From: Streptomyces sporangiiformans | GTDB taxonomy: Bacteria; Actinomycetota; Actinomycetes; Streptomycetales; Streptomycetaceae | DNA length: 64,000 nt | Assembly (NCBI RefSeq): GCF_005768555.2 | Contig: NZ_VCHX02000153.1 | Location: 1 to 64,000 of the forward strand | Direction: 5' to 3' | Shown here: piece after piece, positions 34,846-43,761 of the stretch | Layout: the number at the start of each line of letters is the position of its first letter | Numbering within the stretch: the first letter of the stretch is position 1 | Made by a program: the position numbers and the translations under genes | The notes under the pieces: model-generated | Databases searched by the model: none | What the model was told of the DNA's origin: nothing | What the model saw: only the letters and a program-made list of their open reading frames with translations

Positions 34846-35847
34846 CTACTGCAGGACGACCCGGTGCGGATGCGACCAGTCGGAAGAGCATACGAAGACC
34901 ATGAGACGGCCGCCGCGCCCCACGACGATCTGCGTCGGAGTGTTCGCCTCCGTGTCGGCCACATCGCGGTCCTCGAGCGGGATCCAGCTGCGGGTTCCCT
35001 TGTCCCATTCCCTGCTGTCGATCGTCAGCAGGAGTTCCATCTGCCGCCCGCACCCGCACACCATTTCCTGAGGTCCGGTGAGAGGCCACGGGGCGTATCC
35101 GCCAACCTTCCAGCCCGGGGGGACGGAGAGGTCGAACTGGTAGCTGACCGCTTCCTCGTCCTCCCAGTCCTCCCACTCGTCGAGGCGGGAACGGATCGAG
35201 AAAGGCAGCAGGTCTCCCCACTGGTGCTCCGTGACCTGCTCAGGGTGCAGCACGCAGGGGTCCGGTACGTACTCTTCCCGCCCCACGACTTCCAGCTCCG
35301 GCTGCTCGGCCTGCACCGCGGAGATGTCGGAAGTCTTTCGCCAGTGCATGTGCACGGCGACACCCCGCTCCTCTCCGTGCGCATTGAATGGACACCAGAA
35401 GACCTGCAGCACATCCGCATCGCCCGGCAGACTCAGGCCCGGCACGTCGCGCGTGTACAACTGGGCCACCGGCATCAGCGGAATCGGGTCCGTATCGGCC
35501 AGCCAGGGGGCGTGCCGCCCCCGTCGGAGAGAGCGGAGGAGCTCGAACTCCTCGTCCGTCGGCCCCTCGGACTGTCCGGGGCCCGGTCGTCGGCTCCATG
35601 CCTCGGCGAGGATCTTCCGACGCAGACGGACATCGCTGAGGCGCTCACCGAACCGACGCCTGTGCGGCTCCGTACACGTGGGCCACGGCTCGTCCGCGGG
35701 CCACAGGAACGGCCCTCCGACGGAACTCTGCTCCGGGCGGGGAGCCCCCGGCCGTGGGTGCAGCCGGGTACCGAGCCCGCGGTATCCGGACAGCTCGGGA
35801 ATGACTTCCTCGATGTCCACGGGGCGCTCGGGAGTGGTACGCGCCAT
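34846..35847 (-). CDS. DUF1963 (YwqG)-like protein, candidate orphan immunity protein
   Basis: A 333-residue cytosolic protein. GGPFLWPADEPWPTC, IPLMPVAQLYTRDVPGL followed by a DADVLQVFWCPFNAH segment, and KVGGYAPWPLTGPQ correspond to the three blocks of the DUF1963/YwqG fold (Gly-Pro-Trp-rich, Q-(h)-LP-G-LQ-F, and GG-P). Two CxC cysteines occur (CGCG). The ATG at 35847 has AGGAGG four bases upstream. DUF1963-like proteins recur at polymorphic toxin loci, and it lies at the end of the first toxin's downstream gene string, so an immunity role is suggested but unproven. Confidence 0.7.
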   Translation of the reverse strand: MARTTPERPVDIEEVIPELSGYRGLGTRLHPRPGAPRPEQSSVGGPFLWPADEPWPTCTEPHRRRFGERLSDVRLRRKILAEAWSRRPGPGQSEGPTDEEFELLRSLRRGRHAPWLADTDPIPLMPVAQLYTRDVPGLSLPGDADVLQVFWCPFNAHGEERGVAVHMHWRKTSDISAVQAEQPELEVVGREEYVPDPCVLHPEQVTEHQWGDLLPFSIRSRLDEWEDWEDEEAVSYQFDLSVPPGWKVGGYAPWPLTGPQEMVCGCGRQMELLLTIDSREWDKGTRSWIPLEDRDVADTEANTPTQIVVGRGGRLMVFVCSSDWSHPHRVVLQ

Positions 35848-35886
35848 GGTCCTCCTATCCGCCCGCAAGGACGCCGAGACCTCGGG

Positions 35887-36187
35887 TCATGCCCCACCTG
35901 CCGCCCATGCGGTCATCCTGCCCACAGCGGTCGCAAGCTGCTCCGCGTCCGCCAGCCCACATCCTCTCGTCGGTGACCAGCCCGCCGGCCACATCCCCCA
36001 ACTGCAGCTGCGCCTCACCGGTCTCCCAGACCACCAGCTCACCCAACCGCTCGGGCCCGTCGACGCTCAGTCACGCGCTCGCCTTGGCCCGGCCGGGTTC
36101 CGGTCCCCGCCATCCGACCTCGAACCGCGCCACGTCCAACTCGGCCCGCAACCGGCCGTACCAACCATGCAGGTCATCCAGCTGCAT
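35887..36187 (-). pseudogene. Broken small gene (in-frame TGA plus frameshift)
   Basis: Reading from ATG 36187 gives MQLDDLHGWYGRLRAELDVA and on to KASA, then TGA at 36071-36073. The same frame continues with coherent LSVDGPERLGELVVWETGEA. Coding sense then moves by one base near VTDE, giving LADAEQLATAVGRMTAWAAGGA and a TGA at 35887-35889. Restored, it would be about a 100-residue acidic protein, the size of an immunity protein. It lies between two members of the gene string downstream of toxin 1, seven bases from the upstream stop. A sequencing error could explain one lesion but less easily both. Confidence 0.7.
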
Positions 36188-36193
36188 CAGACA

Positions 36194-36673
36194 TCAGTCC
36201 CAGGGCTCGCGAACCGGCTTGCGTTTCCACCACTCCGCGAGCTCAGCCTCGGGTTTCTGGTTCGTCGGGCGTACCCAGGGGCGCAGGGAGCGCTCCGGGT
36301 CCGGGAGGCTCGCGGCACAGAAGCGCGCGTCCAGCCGCGCCAGCAGCCCTCCCAACGCGCCTTCACGCGCCTCCGTGGGCAGTGCGTGCATCACCTCGTC
36401 CAGCGAGTCCCGGGAGTCCAGGTCGTTGCTGTACGCGCTGACGGGACAGAAGTCCTCACTCGACCAGCCCGGCTCCATCCGGCGCACCACGCGCTCCCAG
36501 GACGCGAACCGGTCCGCCACCGAGTACTCGGGGGCCGTGATCTTCTCCCGCAGCTCCGGCGCGACCCGCGACCGCTCCACCTCCAGCCGCTCCGCATCGC
36601 ACCGGGCGATCATCTCAAGGACCGACTCCGGCACTTGGTCCCACTGGCCGCCTCGGTACCAGTCACGCGCCAT
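36194..36673 (-). CDS. Hypothetical protein of the toxin-1 downstream string
   Basis: A 159-residue soluble, charged protein, MARDWYRGGQWDQVPESVLEM. Trp-rich and acidic, with ADRFASWERVVRRMEPGW and a basic end (EWWKRKPVREPWD). No domain recognised. It starts 3 bp after the preceding gene, so it is part of the toxin-1 operon. A 47-bp fragment of a second, decayed copy of this family lies at 44912-44958, which supports it being a mobile member of the immunity-gene pool. Confidence 0.7.
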   Translation of the reverse strand: MARDWYRGGQWDQVPESVLEMIARCDAERLEVERSRVAPELREKITAPEYSVADRFASWERVVRRMEPGWSSEDFCPVSAYSNDLDSRDSLDEVMHALPTEAREGALGGLLARLDARFCAASLPDPERSLRPWVRPTNQKPEAELAEWWKRKPVREPWD

Positions 36674-36676
36674 CGC

Positions 36677-37207
36677 TTATCCGGCGTCCGCGGCATGCGG
36701 ATTCGGCTCCGTGGTGATCACATGGAGCAGTTGCCAACGGGCCTCCTCCCAGCGGGCGGCACGGTCCGCCTGACGGCGGTCGGCATCGGCCGACGCCAGC
36801 TGGGCGTACCAGCGGCCTACGTCCGACTGGGCCCGGCGGGCGATGTACTGGCAGGTCGGATTGGTCCTGCCCGCCTCGTTCATCGCGCCGACGTCCATGA
36901 GCATCTGCTGGCAGCCGAGCCGGATGGCGGAATCCGCGACACCTGTCACATCGGAGTGCCCGGGGAATTCCCAGCCGACCTCGAAGAAGACGTCGTATGC
37001 CCGGACGAGCCGGTCGTTCGCCCGCCCGAGCGCGATCGCCTCGCGGGCGGCGGCAACGTACTCGGCGTACGCGCTCCGCATCTTGGGGTCGAGTGCGTCC
37101 GCCTGGAGTTCGACCGCGTGCTCCGCGAAGTCCAGGGCCAGCGTCGCCGCCCTGGTGTCATCCACGTCGCCCAACAGGTCGTTGAGCCTGGACGGCAAGA
37201 CGATCAT
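36677..37207 (-). CDS. Candidate immunity protein for toxin 1
   Basis: A 176-residue, mostly alpha-helical-looking soluble protein (MIVLPSRLNDLLGDVDD, AEHAVELQADALDPKMRSAYAEYVAAAREAIALGRA). No family recognised. Its ATG overlaps the stop of the giant toxin gene (TAATG), the spacing expected of a cognate immunity gene. A start four codons upstream (MEQI) inside the toxin gene is possible. Cognate status is inferred from position only. Confidence 0.75.
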   Translation of the reverse strand: MIVLPSRLNDLLGDVDDTRAATLALDFAEHAVELQADALDPKMRSAYAEYVAAAREAIALGRANDRLVRAYDVFFEVGWEFPGHSDVTGVADSAIRLGCQQMLMDVGAMNEAGRTNPTCQYIARRAQSDVGRWYAQLASADADRRQADRAARWEEARWQLLHVITTEPNPHAADAG

Positions 37208-40200
37208 TATCTGTTCCATTCCCCTCGGCCGCGGCTCATGAGCTCCAACAGCTTGGGAGTGTCACCCGACCCCGTGATGACCCTGCTGGGATCCGTGATG
37301 TTGACGTGCCGTGCGGCTTCCATCGCATTCTTGAGCTGCTGTCCGGCGTTTCCGCCACCCATTTTATGGTCGACGACGAATGCCACGAGGTTCTTGGGGT
37401 CCGACATGTCCACAGCCATGAAGTCGCCTTGGAACTTCTCACCATGTGTCCGGTACACGTGCAGATTCGGTTTCCGCGCCATCAGCGCCTTCACGAACTC
37501 CATCTCCGGCGGGCTCAACTTGTAAGCCCCGCTCAGCTGTTGGCCGGGCTTGATCCGAATCGGCGCGTACGGGGAAAGCCCGAGAGGGTCGGCCCACGTC
37601 AGCGGATTGTGGACGTAGGCGACGGGGTTGGGGGCCGGGAGCAGGCCGAGCGGATCGGCACTGAGGTACCTCCCGGTCTCAGGGTCGTAGTGCCGGTGCA
37701 CGTTGTAGTGGTGGCCAGTCTCCAGGTCGTGGTACTGGCCGGGGAAACGCAGCGGGATGTAGGCGGTGGCGTCCGGGTTCCAGGTCGTGGAGCCCCACAG
37801 GGTCGAGGACCTGCGCCAGGCGACGGTGCCCGTCTCGTCGAGGAGTTCGGTGGGCGTGCCGATGAGGTCGGTCACGATGGCGTAGAAGCGGGCGTCAATC
37901 TCGTCCTGGGGGGCCGAAGCAGCGGCAGAGGCGGAGGTGTAGCGGTCCGTCTGGGCAACCGGTGCCACCCCGCCCTCGTCGAACTCCCAGGTCAGGGTCT
38001 GCACACTCGGCCACTGTACGGACGCACTGGATTGCTCGACCAGCGTCGCCTCGTACCAGGTGAAGAGCGTCTCCTCCAGCACCGAGCTGCCGTCGGCGGA
38101 CAGATGCTGCTTGGCGATACGGCGCCCGAACGGGTCGTAGCGATAGCGCCAGACGGTGCCGTCCGGCACCGTGACCGAGGTCAGCCGGTCCTGGGCGTCC
38201 CAGGTGTACTGCCACACGTCTGGCCTGCGCGACAGACGGGTGCGGCGACGGGAGGTGAGGCGCCCGCCCGCGTCGTGCTCGTAGTGGACGCTTCCGGCCG
38301 ACATGAGGCGGGTGCCCTCGTACGTACGCGCCCCGACGGCTTCGGCTCCGGGGTGACCGGAGGGCCAGTGGGCCTCGGCTTGGTTGCCCGACTCGTCGTA
38401 GGCGTAAGACTCCGTCCAGTCGGGTCCGCGCACCTCGGTGACCCGCCCGGCACGGTCCTGCGTGTACCGCTGATCGCCGGCCATGGTCAGCGCGCCGTCC
38501 GGGCGCCAGGTGTGGTCCTGCGGGGGCAATACCGGGCCGCCCGGAGCGGTCAGCTGCCGGCTCAGCGGCCGGCCTACGGCGTCCCAGCTCTGGTACATGT
38601 GCACCGCGTTGCCCCAGCGTCGGCTCGTTTCGCGGCCCGCGGCGTCGTAGGCGGACGCGAGCGTTCGTCCCGCTGTGGCGAGTTGCGTGCGCTGACCTGC
38701 CGCGTCGTAGGTGTAGACGGTGCGCACCCCGGAGGGCGTCCGCCGCTCGACGAGCTGGCCGACGGCGTCGTAGGCCAGGTGCAGGGTGCGTCCGTCGACT
38801 GTCTCGGCGGTCAGCCGCCCTGCCGGATCGTAGGTGCGGGTCAGCTCTCCGTCCGGCCACAGCGCGCGCACCAGCTGGCCCGCCGGATCGTATGTGAAGT
38901 CGGTTGCCCGGCCCCCAGCCTCGGTGCGTGTCAACTGTCCCAGCGCGTCATGGGTGTAGCGGATGATCTCCCCGAGAGGGGTCCTACGGGAGATGAGCCG
39001 TCCCGCCGCGTCGCGTTCGTAGCCGACGATGCGGCCGTCGAAGTCCGACTCGGCGACCAGTTGTCCGGCGGCATCGTACGTGTAGTCCCAGGTCAGCCCA
39101 TGCGCGTTGGTCACCTGGGTCAGCTGGAGCTGTGCGTTGTACTCGAAGCGGTAGCGCGCGCCGTCGGGCTCGGTCCGAGCGGTCAGCAGATCGAAGTGGC
39201 TGTACTCGTAGTGCGTTTGCGCGCCCCCGGCGTCGGTGTGGCTCAGGCAGTTGCCCTCGGCGTCGTACGTCCAGGACTCGTTGGCCCCGTCCGGGCGTAC
39301 AAGGCGGATCAGGTTGCCCTCGGTGGTCCACTCCCAGCGGGTCATCGTGTTCATCGGGCCTGTCTCGGCGACCGGCCGACCGAAGGCGTCGCGCTCGAAG
39401 CGGGTACGGCCGCCGAGCGGATCGACCGCCTCCACAGTGAGGCCTGCCTGATCGCAGGTGAGGTGTGTGGTTCGGCCGAGCGCGTCGGTGAACTCCGTGA
39501 GCCGACCGTGCTCGTCGTACGCGAAGTGGCTGGTGGCTCCCGTCGGATCGGTCAGGGTGAGGCCGTTGCCGCGCTCGTCGTACGTACGGGCCCAGCGAAG
39601 GCCGTCCGGTAGCACGGTCTCGGTGACCAGACCGAGTTCGTTGTACGTCGCCCTGGTCTCGCGGCCGTCGGGACGGCGGATCACCAGCGGGTGGCCCGCC
39701 TCGTCGTTCACGTACTCGGTGACATGACCGAGCGGATCGGTCTGGGACGTGAGGTGGTGGTAGCGGTCGTAGGTCGTGCGTGTGGTGTGGCCGAGCGGAT
39801 CGATCTCGGCGATCACCTGGCAGGCGTCGTTGACGACGAAGCGGGATACCGCGCCTTCGGCGGTCGTGAGGACAGTGACCTTGTGGCCCGGGTATTCGGG
39901 CAGCGTCTGGTCGTAGTCGAGGGTGAGCGTGAAGTGCCCGCCCTCGCCGCTCTCGGCGATACAGCGGTCCAGTTCGTCGTACGTGTATGTGTATCCGGAG
40001 TCGTTGCGGTCGGTCCAGGAGATAACCCGGCCGCGCTCGTCGTAGCGGTAACGCAGCGGCAGCCCCGAGGAGTTGATGTCCTCGGTGAGCAGGCCGTCCG
40101 TGTAGCCGAACCGCTTCACCGTGACGTCCGTGCCGTCCGCCGCGGCGCCCACCAGGTGAAGCGCGATGACCCGACCGTCCTCCGTGTCGACCTTGACGTG

Positions 40201-41748
40201 GTAGCCGGCGGAGTGCCGTACCGCGGTCGGGGCTCCGTACTCGTCGTGGTCGAACGTGATGGAGTGCCCGTTGCGGTCGGTGATCTGCCGCAGCCGGGCC
40301 ACCCCGCCCTCAGGAGCGGTGAAGAATCGGGTGTGACCGGTGTCCGTCTGGAACACGGCGTAGCCACCGTCGTCGAGCCGACGCAGTGGCCAGCGCTGGC
40401 CCGCCTCCGGCAGTATCGGTGCGTCGGGGCCCTCGGGGTGCGGATACGGCAGGAGTTGTCCGGCCTCGGTGACGTAGACGACACCCTGGGCGTCGATCTC
40501 CAGATGCTCGTCGAGAGTTGAGGCCCAGCAGGGGCCGAACCACCAGCCGACGCCGTATCCGGATTCCACCCTGCGGGAGAGCACCAGCGGCAGCAGGCCC
40601 GGCAGTTCGATGTCCGTCTGCGGCAGGTACATCTTCCCGGTCGCCAGGTCGATCGGGTCGGTCAGCTTCGCCATGATCGCCTTCGCGTTGCGTGCGAAAG
40701 CGTCCTGACCGCGGGCGAGCATGCTCCGGGCGCCCTTGCCGAGACCGCGTACGCCGGCCGCCATGCCCTTGAGGCCGCCCTTGAGGCCTTTGAGACCCTT
40801 GGCAAGTCCGCGGAGGCTGGTCAAACCCTTCATGCCGGGGATGCAGTCCAGCGCGGCGAACGCCACATCCCACAGGGAAGCTTGGCCTTTCGCGTACTTG
40901 TTGAGGGTGTCGGCCAGCACGACCAGCGCGGCGACCAGGACGATCGCGCCGAGGATCGGCCCGCCGATGATCAGCGCGATGACCCCGAGGACGGCGACGA
41001 CGACCTTGCAGACCGCGACGATGGTGTCCCAGTTGTCCTCGAACCAGTCCCCGACCTCCTCGTACCACTTACGGTTCTGAATACCCGCGTCGGAGGCCTC
41101 GTCGAGTTTGCGTTTCGCCTCGCCGGCGGCGTCCTCGCGCATCTGCCGCGCGTCGGCGGCCATCTTCTTCGCCGCGTCCAGAGCGCTTTGGGCCGAGTTG
41201 ACATCCGACTGCGCGGACGTCTGCGCGGACTCCGCGTTCTGCGCATCCCGAGTGGCGGCGCGGACCTTGTCCTCGTCCGGCTTCGGGACATCCTTGCCCG
41301 CCTTCTTGTCCTCCTCGTACTTGTCCGCCTCCTTGGTCGCCCGACTCACCCATGAATCGGCCGTGGACAGGCGGGACTTGGCGGAGGAGAGATCGGCCTG
41401 CGCCTCACGGCCCTTGGCCAGCGCCTTGTCGGCCAGCGCCTGGGCGCGCTCCAGCTTGGGCCAGTACGCCGCCAGCGCGTCACCGGCCAAGTCGTAGGAC
41501 TTCTTGAGCTTCTTCAGGTTCTTCGGAACCCCGGAGAACTCGTCCTGGAACACCTCGGCGGTCTTGCCCACCCACGTCAGGACGGCCTCCTCCTCCGCCA
41601 TCCCCTTCACCAGCCGCAGCGCGTCCTGCACGTCATCGGCGAAGTCATGCAGACTCTTCGCCAAAGACCGCACCCGGTCCGGATCCCCCGGCGTCGGATC
41701 CTTCTCCAAGTCCAGGACATGCCAATCCGTCGGCCGATACCCCGCCAT
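37207..41748 (-). CDS. Giant YD-repeat (Rhs-type) polymorphic toxin 1, C-terminal nuclease-like domain
   Basis: 1,513 residues starting MAGYRPTDWHVLDLEKD. Layout: helical WXG100-like/T7SS-type export domain (1-110); Ala-rich coiled coil (110-235); a long hydrophobic stretch (about 245-285); DUF6531-like entry DPIDLATGKMYLPQTDIELPG near 368; many YD repeats (about 560-1230, e.g. YDERGRVISWTD, TYDPAGRLTAE); the Rhs core end HYDPETGRYLSADPLGLLP with a second DPLGL at about 1388. The last 120 residues are the variable toxin: GDFMAVDMSDP and AFVVDHKMG give a D...(D)xK pattern as in PD-(D/E)XK nucleases. Probably exported and processed after the DPLGL boundary. Toxin chemistry is a prediction. Confidence 0.88.
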   Translation of the reverse strand: MAGYRPTDWHVLDLEKDPTPGDPDRVRSLAKSLHDFADDVQDALRLVKGMAEEEAVLTWVGKTAEVFQDEFSGVPKNLKKLKKSYDLAGDALAAYWPKLERAQALADKALAKGREAQADLSSAKSRLSTADSWVSRATKEADKYEEDKKAGKDVPKPDEDKVRAATRDAQNAESAQTSAQSDVNSAQSALDAAKKMAADARQMREDAAGEAKRKLDEASDAGIQNRKWYEEVGDWFEDNWDTIVAVCKVVVAVLGVIALIIGGPILGAIVLVAALVVLADTLNKYAKGQASLWDVAFAALDCIPGMKGLTSLRGLAKGLKGLKGGLKGMAAGVRGLGKGARSMLARGQDAFARNAKAIMAKLTDPIDLATGKMYLPQTDIELPGLLPLVLSRRVESGYGVGWWFGPCWASTLDEHLEIDAQGVVYVTEAGQLLPYPHPEGPDAPILPEAGQRWPLRRLDDGGYAVFQTDTGHTRFFTAPEGGVARLRQITDRNGHSITFDHDEYGAPTAVRHSAGYHVKVDTEDGRVIALHLVGAAADGTDVTVKRFGYTDGLLTEDINSSGLPLRYRYDERGRVISWTDRNDSGYTYTYDELDRCIAESGEGGHFTLTLDYDQTLPEYPGHKVTVLTTAEGAVSRFVVNDACQVIAEIDPLGHTTRTTYDRYHHLTSQTDPLGHVTEYVNDEAGHPLVIRRPDGRETRATYNELGLVTETVLPDGLRWARTYDERGNGLTLTDPTGATSHFAYDEHGRLTEFTDALGRTTHLTCDQAGLTVEAVDPLGGRTRFERDAFGRPVAETGPMNTMTRWEWTTEGNLIRLVRPDGANESWTYDAEGNCLSHTDAGGAQTHYEYSHFDLLTARTEPDGARYRFEYNAQLQLTQVTNAHGLTWDYTYDAAGQLVAESDFDGRIVGYERDAAGRLISRRTPLGEIIRYTHDALGQLTRTEAGGRATDFTYDPAGQLVRALWPDGELTRTYDPAGRLTAETVDGRTLHLAYDAVGQLVERRTPSGVRTVYTYDAAGQRTQLATAGRTLASAYDAAGRETSRRWGNAVHMYQSWDAVGRPLSRQLTAPGGPVLPPQDHTWRPDGALTMAGDQRYTQDRAGRVTEVRGPDWTESYAYDESGNQAEAHWPSGHPGAEAVGARTYEGTRLMSAGSVHYEHDAGGRLTSRRRTRLSRRPDVWQYTWDAQDRLTSVTVPDGTVWRYRYDPFGRRIAKQHLSADGSSVLEETLFTWYEATLVEQSSASVQWPSVQTLTWEFDEGGVAPVAQTDRYTSASAAASAPQDEIDARFYAIVTDLIGTPTELLDETGTVAWRRSSTLWGSTTWNPDATAYIPLRFPGQYHDLETGHHYNVHRHYDPETGRYLSADPLGLLPAPNPVAYVHNPLTWADPLGLSPYAPIRIKPGQQLSGAYKLSPPEMEFVKALMARKPNLHVYRTHGEKFQGDFMAVDMSDPKNLVAFVVDHKMGGGNAGQQLKNAMEAARHVNITDPSRVITGSGDTPKLLELMSRGRGEWNR
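40798..41748. repeat. Direct repeat, copy 1: shared export module of the two toxins
   Basis: These 951 bases, coding residues 1-317 of toxin 1, are nearly identical and exactly colinear with 49436-50386 of toxin 2. Only scattered substitutions are seen (for example EEDKKAGK against EDDKNAGK). The match stops sharply at residue 317. Confidence 0.9.
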
Positions 41749-41898
41749 CACGCAACCCCCGTCACGCCAAACCCTGTCAACCACACATACGCACAAGTGA
41801 AGTTACTAGGTACGGACGTTCGGAGTGAAGGCCACACCGAGGCGAGACAGCCCCGGGCCATGGTTGTGCCTCTTCGGGCCTGTTGGCGTGAGACCCGC

Positions 41899-42366
41899 TC
41901 AGGAGCGGCGTCCGCGCAGGACCCGCCAGGCATCCGCGACCGCGTCCTCGGACCGCAGCCACCAGCCCTCCAGCTTGTTCCGCACAGTCACAAACACCCA
42001 CCGTCGCTTGAACCACGGCGGCAGCTTCCGGAATGGCACGAACGTCAGTGTGTCTCTGATGGGGTGCTCGGCGACACCGCCGGGCCCTTCGGCACGCAGG
42101 GCCGCATACAGCTCCGGGGTCAACTCCCCATTGAGCCGCGCCGCGGCACCCGCCGCGGTGAACGCGAACCCCCGCTGATCACGGTCCGGCAACTGCATCG
42201 CCCTGACAATCCGGGGCGACGCCTCGGCCAGCGAACAGTTGAAGGCCAACCCGATCACCGCCGAACCGAGAGGCCACTCACCCCGCTCGAATGCGGCGTC
42301 CACCTCGGCAGGGTCGTCGACCTGCGACACCCCTTCGCCGGACTTCCAGTCCCACTTGGACGCCAC
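41899..42366 (-). CDS. Hypothetical protein, tandem paralog A
   Basis: A 155-residue soluble protein starting at GTG 42366 (ASKWDWKSGEGVSQVDDPAEV), with AAGGGG upstream. Main conserved block: IVRAMQLPDRDQRGFAFTAAG and AARLNGELTPELYAALRAEG, then TLTFVPFRKLPPWFKRR. No domain recognised. Its neighbour 42384-42848 is a close paralog and a relic of a third copy lies at 45022-45093. Orphan immunity protein is the favoured guess because it sits between two toxin genes. Confidence 0.75.
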   Translation of the reverse strand: MASKWDWKSGEGVSQVDDPAEVDAAFERGEWPLGSAVIGLAFNCSLAEASPRIVRAMQLPDRDQRGFAFTAAGAAARLNGELTPELYAALRAEGPGGVAEHPIRDTLTFVPFRKLPPWFKRRWVFVTVRNKLEGWWLRSEDAVADAWRVLRGRRS

Positions 42367-42383
42367 AGCCGAATCCCCTTCCG

Positions 42384-42848
42384 TCAGCGGCGTCGGCGCA
42401 GGGCCTGCCAAGCGTCACTGACCGCGTACGCGGACTCCAGCCGCCAGGTCTCCAGTTTGTCCCGCACCCTTGACGCGACCTTCTGCCACTTGAACCACGG
42501 CGGCAGCTGCCGGAACGGCACGAACGTCAACGTGTCGTCGATGGCGTTCTCGGCGAAGCCACGACGACCTTCCGCACGCAGTGCGCCGTACAGCTCCGGG
42601 GTCAGCTCACCGTTGAGCCGCGCCGCGGTGCCCGCCGCGGTGAACGCGAACCCCCGCTGATGGCGGTTCGGCAACTGCATCGCCCTGACAATCCGAGGCG
42701 ACGCCTCCTCCAGCGAGCACTGGAACGCCAACCCGATAGCTGCTGTACCGAGACGCGGCTCGCCACGCTCGAACGCAGCATCCCACTCGCCGGGGTCGTC
42801 GATACCCAGCAGACCCTCGCCGCTCTCCCAGTCCCACTCGGACGACAT
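42384..42848 (-). CDS. Hypothetical protein, tandem paralog B
   Basis: A 154-residue paralog of the preceding gene (MSSEWDWESGEGLLGIDDP), sharing nearly every block (QLPNRHQRGFAFTAAG, TFVPFRQLPPWFKW). GAGGTCGG precedes the ATG at 42848. The pair arose by tandem duplication of a unit of about 485 bp. Confidence 0.75.
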   Translation of the reverse strand: MSSEWDWESGEGLLGIDDPGEWDAAFERGEPRLGTAAIGLAFQCSLEEASPRIVRAMQLPNRHQRGFAFTAAGTAARLNGELTPELYGALRAEGRRGFAENAIDDTLTFVPFRQLPPWFKWQKVASRVRDKLETWRLESAYAVSDAWQALRRRR

Positions 42849-42856
42849 AACCGACC

Positions 42857-43363
42857 TCAACCACGATCAGGGCGATCCGAGGCACCGAACGATGCCACGA
42901 AATCGTTCACGACACTCTCGGAGAACGGATCGGACGCCGGGTCCTCAGGCGTGACCACACTGACCGCGAAGTACTCGGACAGGAGAAGCCCCGTTCCCTC
43001 GACGGCCGTTGCGGCCTCCGGGGACGCGGAGCGGACTCCGGTCACCGTCTTCGCATGCAGCGGCTCCAGTTGGAGTCGATAGAAGACCGCGTACGGCCCT
43101 TCCCCCGATGCGTCGAGCGCGTAACCGTTCTCCTCCCAGAAGTCCTCCATCTCCTGGCCGGAGGAGAAGGTGACGACGCCCGAGTAGTCGCCGTCCTCCA
43201 CTTCTGTCAGACACCAGTCGGCGGCCAGAGCGCCGGAAACGAGCAGTTCTCCCTGGAGGAACAGTCCCGGCCACAGCTCGTGCCGCCGTCGGACGAAACG
43301 CCGCATGGCCGCGGGGAATGTCGAGTCCGCGACGAAGTCGGTCGCGTGACCGGTCAGATCCAT
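42857..43363 (-). CDS. Hypothetical protein of the immunity-like array
   Basis: A 168-residue soluble acidic protein, MDLTGHATDFVADSTFPAAM. The first half is basic/aromatic (RRFVRRRHELWPGLFLQGELLVSG), the second half acidic with a GYALDASGEGPYAVFYRLQLEP strand-like region. No family recognised. The ATG at 43363 has AGGAA upstream. Eight bases separate it from the paralog B start. Confidence 0.7.
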   Translation of the reverse strand: MDLTGHATDFVADSTFPAAMRRFVRRRHELWPGLFLQGELLVSGALAADWCLTEVEDGDYSGVVTFSSGQEMEDFWEENGYALDASGEGPYAVFYRLQLEPLHAKTVTGVRSASPEAATAVEGTGLLLSEYFAVSVVTPEDPASDPFSESVVNDFVASFGASDRPDRG

Positions 43364-43371
43364 GAGGGTTC

Positions 43372-43695
43372 CTAGTCCGTCTGCTCCGGCTCGCGGGGCC
43401 ACAACTCCCAGTACGGAAGACCGACTCGGATCCGGATCTGCCTGTCACGGTCGACATGCATCGCGACTACCCCCTCGACAAACTCCCCGACCTGGGGCAG
43501 CGGGACGGGGGCGGCATCAGGATCGTTGATCGTGCCGTCCGGGTTGTACGAAAGGAGATCAATGAAGCCATGGACCTCGGGAGCGCCCTCAAGTTCCAGG
43601 AAAACTCCGAAGCCGAACCGGTCCTTGACCCTTCCCCGAGCAGTGGACCCCACCGGATACCTTCGCTTCGCCTCTTGCCAAGATTCTTCAGTCAT
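43372..43695 (-). CDS. Small S1-like (OB-fold) protein
   Basis: 107 residues. YPVGSTARGRVKDRFGFGVFLELEGAPEV, then HGFIDLL, then a loop, then PQVGEFVEGVVAMHVDRDRQIRIRVG, resembles a single S1 RNA-binding domain (beta-strands, GxV and VHGFI-type core). Single S1-like domains of this size are unusual as stand-alone genes. Its position within an immunity-like array suggests protection against an RNA-targeting toxin, or simply an unrelated passenger. Confidence 0.65.
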   Translation of the reverse strand: MTEESWQEAKRRYPVGSTARGRVKDRFGFGVFLELEGAPEVHGFIDLLSYNPDGTINDPDAAPVPLPQVGEFVEGVVAMHVDRDRQIRIRVGLPYWELWPREPEQTD

Positions 43696-43761
43696 CTTCT
43701 GTGCCGCACTCTCACGCCGGGCCAGCCGCCGGCCCAGTCCCCAACCTCGGCGCCCTCCCGC

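Noticed and set aside
35887..36187. Selenocysteine readthrough at TGA 36071-36073
   Set aside because: No SECIS-like hairpin just downstream, and the same gene also has a frameshift, so it is simply broken.
37306..39612. 768-codon plus-strand frame opposite toxin 1
   Set aside because: Shadow of the YD-repeat region; no plausible domain or ribosome-binding site.
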